Positions 14,740 to 18,214 of a stretch of 18,214 nt of DNA are shown in pieces (the first letter of the stretch is position 1; every line of letters begins with the position of its first letter). The translations under genes were made by a program, and so were the position numbers. The DNA is from JACJYE01 sp964432875 (lineage in GTDB: Bacteria > Bacteroidota > Bacteroidia > Chitinophagales > Saprospiraceae). The notes under the pieces were generated by a model. It ran no database searches. It had not been told where the DNA came from and saw only the letters and a list, made by a program, of their open reading frames with translations. The stretch covers positions 1 to 18,214 of the forward strand of contig CAYSPJ010000101.1 of the NCBI GenBank assembly GCA_964432875.1, in the 5' to 3' direction.

Positions 14740-15414
14740 GTGGACACTCGACACATCATCGTGCCGCGCACTGCGCACTACTGCACCTTGGGGGAAGCCG
14801 GCGCCCAGGTGCGCTATTTCTGGATCGCCTGCCATGGCTACGGGCAGCTTGCCAAGGATTTTATCCAAGCTTTTGAGCACATCGCTGCAGAGGACACCTT
14901 TATCCTGGCGCCGGAAGGCTTGTCGCGCTTCTACTGGGGCGGCTTCAGCGGCAAACCGGTCGCCTCCTGGATGACTAGCGAAGACCGCCTGGATGAGATA
15001 GCTGACTTCTGCAACTACCTTTCCCTGCTTTACAACCAATACCTGCACCTTTTATCTCCCGAAGTCAAAGTCATTTTGTTCGGCTTTTCACAGGGCTGCG
15101 CCACCCAGTTGCGTTGGATTATGCGGGCATTCCCCCGTTTTCATCATCTGGCATTATGGGCCGGCTCGGTGCCGGAAGACCTGGACTACCACGCCCGGCT
15201 GGATTATTTTGCCGATAAGGACCTGCATTATGTTTACGGCACTAAAGATCAATTTTTGGGCCCAGCCCGCATGGCGGAGCAGCGCCAGCTCATCTTCCGC
15301 AGCGGCTTGCAATTCCAGGAGCATACTTTTGACGGCAAACACCTTATCGAGCGGGAGCCACTGCAACGCCTGGCCGAGTTGTTTCGCCAACCACATGATA
15401 ACAGCCATCCATAA
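14740..15414 (+). CDS. Alpha/beta hydrolase (carboxylesterase/phospholipase-like)
   Basis: A 224-residue alpha/beta hydrolase-fold enzyme. The oxyanion region is 'IACHGYGQLAKDF' (29-41). The nucleophile elbow is 'VILFGFSQGCATQLRW' with Ser117 in GFSQG. The acid is probably Asp170 in 'YVYGTKDQFLG', and the catalytic His is His201 in 'FDGKHLIEREPLQRL'. The size and the GFSQG elbow resemble small carboxylesterases and acyl-protein thioesterase-like enzymes; the substrate is unknown. No signal peptide is visible, so it should be cytosolic. The start chosen is GTG at 14740, 12 bp after the stop of the secreted protein gene. No ATG is available before residue 78, so the non-ATG start is needed to keep the HGYGQ motif. 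Confidence 0.87.
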   Translation: MDTRHIIVPRTAHYCTLGEAGAQVRYFWIACHGYGQLAKDFIQAFEHIAAEDTFILAPEGLSRFYWGGFSGKPVASWMTSEDRLDEIADFCNYLSLLYNQYLHLLSPEVKVILFGFSQGCATQLRWIMRAFPRFHHLALWAGSVPEDLDYHARLDYFADKDLHYVYGTKDQFLGPARMAEQRQLIFRSGLQFQEHTFDGKHLIEREPLQRLAELFRQPHDNSHP

Positions 15415-15418
15415 TTCG

Positions 15419-15463
15419 GGCCTTGAGGGCAAATAATATTGTTCGCCTGGATGCCCCAAGGCC
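15419..15463. repeat. Long imperfect hairpin after the hydrolase gene
   Basis: GGCCTTGAGGGCA (15419-15431) can pair with TGCCCCAAGGCC (15452-15463), giving 12 base pairs with one bulged A and a 20-nt loop. It starts 5 bp after the hydrolase stop codon. No T run follows on either strand, so it is not a classic intrinsic terminator. It could still protect the mRNA 3' end or act as a rho-type or processing site. Confidence 0.45.
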
Positions 15464-15539
15464 TGCTCCCCAAAAAAAATACACCCCTAGGGAACCTTTC
15501 TCGCCGCTACTCGCGTTTAAGCGATTATTAATTTAAAAT

Positions 15540-15599
15540 TAAATTTGGTTTAATTCTTTCAACCCCATACCCTCCAGGTTTGCTCTTTTCTTAAATTTG
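15540..15599 (+). promoter_or_regulatory. Tandem -7 boxes before the YkuK-like gene
   Basis: Two identical TAAATTTG boxes (15540-15547 and 15592-15599) match TAnnTTTG in an AT-rich leader. The first has TTTA at 15516-15519, 20 bp upstream, close to the -33 TTTG. The second has no good -33 element at 19-21 bp. The second box lies 19 bp before the ATG at 15619, the first 71 bp before it. Confidence 0.45.
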
Positions 15600-15618
15600 G
15601 GAAAAATATGCTAAAGCA

Positions 15619-16089
15619 ATGAAATGGCGAAAACTTAACGGACAAAGCATCGAGCTGCCCATCAAAGCAGCGGTGGAAGAGGCCATCCTGCGGGAAAAAA
15701 GGCTCGGCCACAAACTCAAAGTCTGCATCGGTTCAGACTCGCAAGTGCGCAATGGCATCGTGGAATTTGCCACGGTCATCGTCTTCCTGCGGGAAAAGAA
15801 AGGCGGCTTCATGTACATCTCCAATGCTCGGGAAAATGGCAAAATGGGCTTGCGTGAACGCATGATCCTGGAGGTGGCTAAATCCATCGACATCGCTTAC
15901 CAACTCTGTGACTTGCTAGACCAGCACGAGGTGGCGCTGGAGGTACATGCCGATATCAATACCGACCCGCACTTCCAGTCCAATGTGGCGCTCAAGGAGG
16001 CGATGGGCTACATCCTTGGCATGGGCTTCGTCTTTAAAGCCAAACCCGACGCCTTCGCCAGCTCTTCCTGCGCCGACAAGGTGGTATAA
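15619..16089 (+). CDS. YkuK-like RNase H-fold protein (DUF458)
   Basis: A 156-residue protein matching the YkuK/DUF458 family, a predicted RNase H-like fold. The first strand carries 'LKVCIGSDSQVRNGIVEFATVIVF' split across residues 33-56, with Asp40 as the expected first metal ligand. Later acidic positions are Glu85 in 'RMILEVAKS', Asp112 in 'EVHADINTDPHFQSN', and Asp144 or Asp153 in 'KPDAFASSSCADK'. The spacing fits an RNase H-like active site, but no activity has been firmly shown for the family as far as I recall. The length is normal and the end (SCADKVV) fits the family's usual 'S..AD+' close, so the gene appears intact. It is preceded by an AT-rich leader with two -7 boxes and appears to be transcribed alone. 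Confidence 0.85.
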   Translation: MKWRKLNGQSIELPIKAAVEEAILREKRLGHKLKVCIGSDSQVRNGIVEFATVIVFLREKKGGFMYISNARENGKMGLRERMILEVAKSIDIAYQLCDLLDQHEVALEVHADINTDPHFQSNVALKEAMGYILGMGFVFKAKPDAFASSSCADKVV

Positions 16090-16136
16090 GGGGACGAACT
16101 GGGAGTCATACGTTCACATCCGCGCAGCTTCCAAAC

Positions 16137-16811
16137 TCACTCCAAACACCAGTCAATCTCCGGCTGCCCCTGCTGCTGGAGGTAGGTATTGGCCTTAGAA
16201 AAATGGCGGCAGCCGAAGAAGGCCGTCGCTGAAAAAGGCGAAGGGTGGGCTGATTCGAGGATGAGGTGGCGCGAAGCGTCGATCAAGCTGCGCTTTTGGC
16301 GGGCGAAGTTGCCCCACAACATGAAGGCCAGCCCCGTGCGCTGCGCCGAGAGCTTGCGGATGACCGCATCGGTAAAGGTTTGCCAGCCGATCTTCTGATG
16401 AGAAGCAGGGCTTTTGTGTTCGACGGTAAGCATGGCGTTGAGCAGGAAGACGCCCTGCTTTGCCCAGGCCGTCAAATCGCCGTGCCCGGGGATGGGGCAG
16501 CCGAGGTCGGACTGTAGCTCTTTGTAGATATTTTGTAGCGAAGGCGGCACCCTTACGCCCCGGGGCACAGAAAAGCATAGCCCCATGGCCTCGCCGGGGT
16601 TGTGGTAAGGGTCTTGCCCCAATATCACTACCTTGACTTGTGGGAAGGGAGTCGTATCGAATGCATTGAAAATGAGCGGACCTGGCGGATAGACCACTTT
16701 GCCGCCCGCTTTTTCCTGGCGTAGAAAATTGGCGATGCCTTGAAAATAAGGCTGTTCAAACTCGCCTTCCAGTGCGGCTTTCCAACTGGCTTCTATTTTG
16801 ACCTTGCTCAT
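16137..16811 (-). CDS. ung: Uracil-DNA glycosylase, family 1
   Basis: A 224-residue cytosolic DNA repair enzyme that removes uracil from DNA to start base excision repair. The active-site motif GQDPYHNPGEAMGLCFSV begins at residue 65; Asp67 is the water-activating residue. Other family marks are 'LQNIYKELQSDLG' (92-104), 'GVFLLNAMLTVEHKSPASH' (120-138) with the Asn that reads uracil, 'FMLWGNFARQKRSLI' (163-177), and the DNA-intercalation loop 'ESAHPSPFSA' (186-195) with catalytic His189. Length and motif order match E. coli Ung. It is convergent with the YkuK-like gene, with 47 bp between, and divergent from the CDF transporter gene. A possible -7 element on the minus strand (TCTATTTG at 16838-16831) has one mismatch. 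Confidence 0.97.
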   Translation of the reverse strand: MSKVKIEASWKAALEGEFEQPYFQGIANFLRQEKAGGKVVYPPGPLIFNAFDTTPFPQVKVVILGQDPYHNPGEAMGLCFSVPRGVRVPPSLQNIYKELQSDLGCPIPGHGDLTAWAKQGVFLLNAMLTVEHKSPASHQKIGWQTFTDAVIRKLSAQRTGLAFMLWGNFARQKRSLIDASRHLILESAHPSPFSATAFFGCRHFSKANTYLQQQGQPEIDWCLE

Positions 16812-16860
16812 AAGCGGTGATTATCTCTGGCAAATAGAAGGAATTTATCCCTAATCTGCC

Positions 16861-16868
16861 TATCTTTG
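16861..16868 (+). promoter_or_regulatory. -7 box TATCTTTG before the CDF transporter gene
   Basis: TATCTTTG matches TAnnTTTG exactly and is a very common form in Bacteroidota. It overlaps the first possible start (TTG at 16866) of the open frame, so translation must begin further downstream. No clear -33 TTTG is visible 19-21 bp upstream. Confidence 0.6.
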
Positions 16869-16904
16869 TACTGGATTTTTGCTTTGCCGCTAAAAACAAA
16901 CTGC

Positions 16905-17894
16905 TTGTCCACTTCCAACCATCGCAACTTCTCCATCCTGCTCATCGCTTTGGTGCTGGGTATCGCTTTGATGGCGGCAAAATTTATCGCCTGGTTCCTC
17001 ACCAACTCCAACGCCATCCTGACTGATGCGCTGGAGAGCATCATCAACGTGGCGGGGGCGGCATTTGGGCTCTATAGCCTGGCGCTTTCTGCCAAACCCC
17101 GCGACCGCAACCACCCTTATGGCCATGGCAAGATCGAGTTCCTCTCGGCCGGCTTTGAAGGGGCCCTGATTTTCCTGGCCGGATTGGCCATCATCGGCAA
17201 GTCGGGCTACAACCTGTTTTACCCCCAACCCATCCAGCGGCTCGACCTGGGGCTACTGCTGACGGGTTTCGCTGGAGTGGCCAATTTCGCCATCGGCTAC
17301 GTGCTGGAAGCCCGGGGCAAATCTCACAACTCCATCGTCATGCAGGCCAGCGGGCAGCATCTGAAATCTGACGCCTATTCTTCGGCCGGGCTGGTCATCG
17401 GGCTGGGGCTGGTGATGCTCACGGGCTTGGCGCTGCTGGATAGCATCGTGGCCCTGCTCTTTGGCGGCATCATCCTCCGGGCCGGCTTCCGCCTGCTGCG
17501 GCAGTCCGTAGCCGGCATTATGGATGAGGCCGATTACTACCTCATCGAAAACCTGGTTGAAAAGCTGCAACAAAGCCGCCATGATGCTTGGATCGACATC
17601 CATAATTTCCGGGTCATCAAATATGGCGCTACCCTCCATATCGACTGCCACATGACGGTGCCCTGGTATCTGGATACCCGCCAGGGCTATGCGGAGGTCA
17701 AGAAATTGGAAGCGCTGATGCAGCAGCATTGCAATGTGCCGGTAGAGTTTTTTATCCAGCTCGACCCCTGCGACCCGCCGGGCAACTGCCGCATCTGTCA
17801 GCTCCTGGACTGCCCCGCCCGGCAGGCGCCAATGGAAACACAGGTGCACTGGACCCTGGACAATATCATGAATGACCTGAAACATGATGCCTGA
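16905..17894 (+). CDS. Cation diffusion facilitator (CDF) transporter with Cys-rich tail
   Basis: An inner-membrane divalent-metal/proton antiporter of about 329 residues from the TTG at 16905. This start is a choice: the frame opens at 16866, but that codon lies inside a -7 box. TTG at 16884 is also possible, and the first ATG falls within TM1. There are about six TM helices, followed by a cytosolic domain (from about 207). The family motif 'NHPYGHGKIEFLSAG' is at 69-83. The TM5 metal pair is His152-x3-Asp156 (QHLKSD). At the TM2 site, usually D/H-x3-D, this protein has Glu44-x3-Asn48 (DALESIIN). The end of the cytosolic domain carries four cysteines (Cys289, 295, 298, 303) in 'DPCDPPGNCRICQLLDCP', a likely metal-binding knot. 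Export of Zn, Fe or Mn is possible; the metal cannot be assigned. Confidence 0.88.
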   Translation: MSTSNHRNFSILLIALVLGIALMAAKFIAWFLTNSNAILTDALESIINVAGAAFGLYSLALSAKPRDRNHPYGHGKIEFLSAGFEGALIFLAGLAIIGKSGYNLFYPQPIQRLDLGLLLTGFAGVANFAIGYVLEARGKSHNSIVMQASGQHLKSDAYSSAGLVIGLGLVMLTGLALLDSIVALLFGGIILRAGFRLLRQSVAGIMDEADYYLIENLVEKLQQSRHDAWIDIHNFRVIKYGATLHIDCHMTVPWYLDTRQGYAEVKKLEALMQQHCNVPVEFFIQLDPCDPPGNCRICQLLDCPARQAPMETQVHWTLDNIMNDLKHDA

Positions 17895-17909
17895 TTGCGG
17901 CAATAAATG

Positions 17910-17917
17910 TATCTTTG
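17910..17917 (+). promoter_or_regulatory. -7 box TATCTTTG before the 3'-terminal partial gene
   Basis: Exact match to TAnnTTTG, 15 bp after the CDF stop codon and 43 bp before the ATG at 17961. It suggests that the last gene has its own promoter. No good -33 TTTG is present at the expected distance. Confidence 0.5.
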
Positions 17918-17960
17918 GGCCCGGTAATACTAGCTTTTTTTATCTAAAACTTTGTAAACC

Positions 17961-18214
17961 ATGTCCAGAGAATACGACCTCTCCGACCCGACCGACTTGG
18001 AAATGCTTAAGTCTGACTTCGAGGCCATCTCGGCCGATGAGTGGCAGGAATACATCGACCTCTCTTTGCAAGAGGGCTACAAGAAAAAACTCTCCTACGA
18101 CGAACGGGGCTGCCTGATGATCGCGCGCAAAAAAGCGCTCTACAAAGGCTACCCTTCGCCTAAGCAGATGGTGTGGGCCCTGAAGATTTCGGATAAGATC
18201 GAAGCGCTGAAAGC
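17961..18214 (+). CDS. Hypothetical protein, cut by the window end
   Basis: Open from the ATG at 17961 to the last base, giving 84 complete codons with no stop. I do not recognise a family. The visible part starts MSREYDLSDPTDLEMLKSDF, is rich in Glu, Asp and Lys, and is predicted to be helical and soluble, with no signal peptide or membrane segment. A later segment reads 'YPSPKQMVWALKISDKIEAL'. An upstream -7 box and coding-like base use support a real gene. Nothing can be said about function. Confidence 0.65.
   Translation, partial: MSREYDLSDPTDLEMLKSDFEAISADEWQEYIDLSLQEGYKKKLSYDERGCLMIARKKALYKGYPSPKQMVWALKISDKIEALK

Noticed and set aside
14029..15048. A 339-codon minus-strand open frame across the secreted-protein and hydrolase genes
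   Set aside because: It spans two genes with intact signal peptide and catalytic motifs on the other strand; the long frame reflects codon bias.

Overview
The window looks like chromosomal DNA of a fairly GC-rich member of the Bacteroidota, probably of the Saprospiria/Lewinella type. That placement is inferred from content. Two proteins carry C-terminal sorting domains of the type IX secretion system (T9SS). Several intergenic gaps hold the Bacteroidota -7 promoter box TAnnTTTG. The threonine dehydrogenase is the short-chain/epimerase type common in this phylum. Many genes match conserved Bacteroidota families: paired DUF1800/DUF1501, YkuK-like RNase H fold, GntP and DinB. No tRNA, rRNA, CRISPR array, insertion sequence or phage gene was seen.

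Region 1 (1-6549) is a cell-surface and secretion block. It has a PEGA/SHOCT lipoprotein (+), a large Asp-box (sortilin/VPS10-like) beta-propeller with a T9SS tail (-, convergent with the lipoprotein gene), then a DUF1800 gene and a DUF1501 gene (+, 21 bp apart). The DUF1501 protein has a twin-arginine-like N-terminus and a T9SS tail. Region 2 (6550-6958) has no intact gene but holds a frameshifted, truncated relic of nrfA, the pentahaem nitrite reductase gene.

Region 3 (6959-13670) is a run of seven genes, all on the minus strand. Read in transcription order they are: GntP-family permease, D-threonine aldolase/D-serine dehydratase-like PLP enzyme, ROK-family sugar kinase-like protein, DinB-like protein, PD-(D/E)XK nuclease-like protein, L-threonine 3-dehydrogenase, and 2-amino-3-ketobutyrate CoA ligase (kbl). 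The last two together convert L-threonine to glycine and acetyl-CoA. The first two look like an uptake-and-breakdown pair for a D-beta-hydroxy amino acid, with D-serine the best guess. The block is therefore enriched for serine/threonine-type amino acid catabolism. At least one internal promoter candidate, before tdh, suggests that it is not a single transcript.

Region 4 (13816-18214) is mixed housekeeping and hypothetical genes: a secreted protein of unknown function followed closely by an alpha/beta hydrolase (+), a YkuK-like RNase H-fold protein (+), uracil-DNA glycosylase ung (-), a cation diffusion facilitator transporter with a cysteine-rich tail (+), and an unknown gene cut by the window end (+).

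No clearly new multi-gene defence or mobile system was found. The points most worth a second look are the putative D-amino acid module, the mixed export signals on the T9SS cargo proteins, the nrfA relic, the unusual metal-site residues of the CDF transporter, and several palindromes in the minus-strand block.
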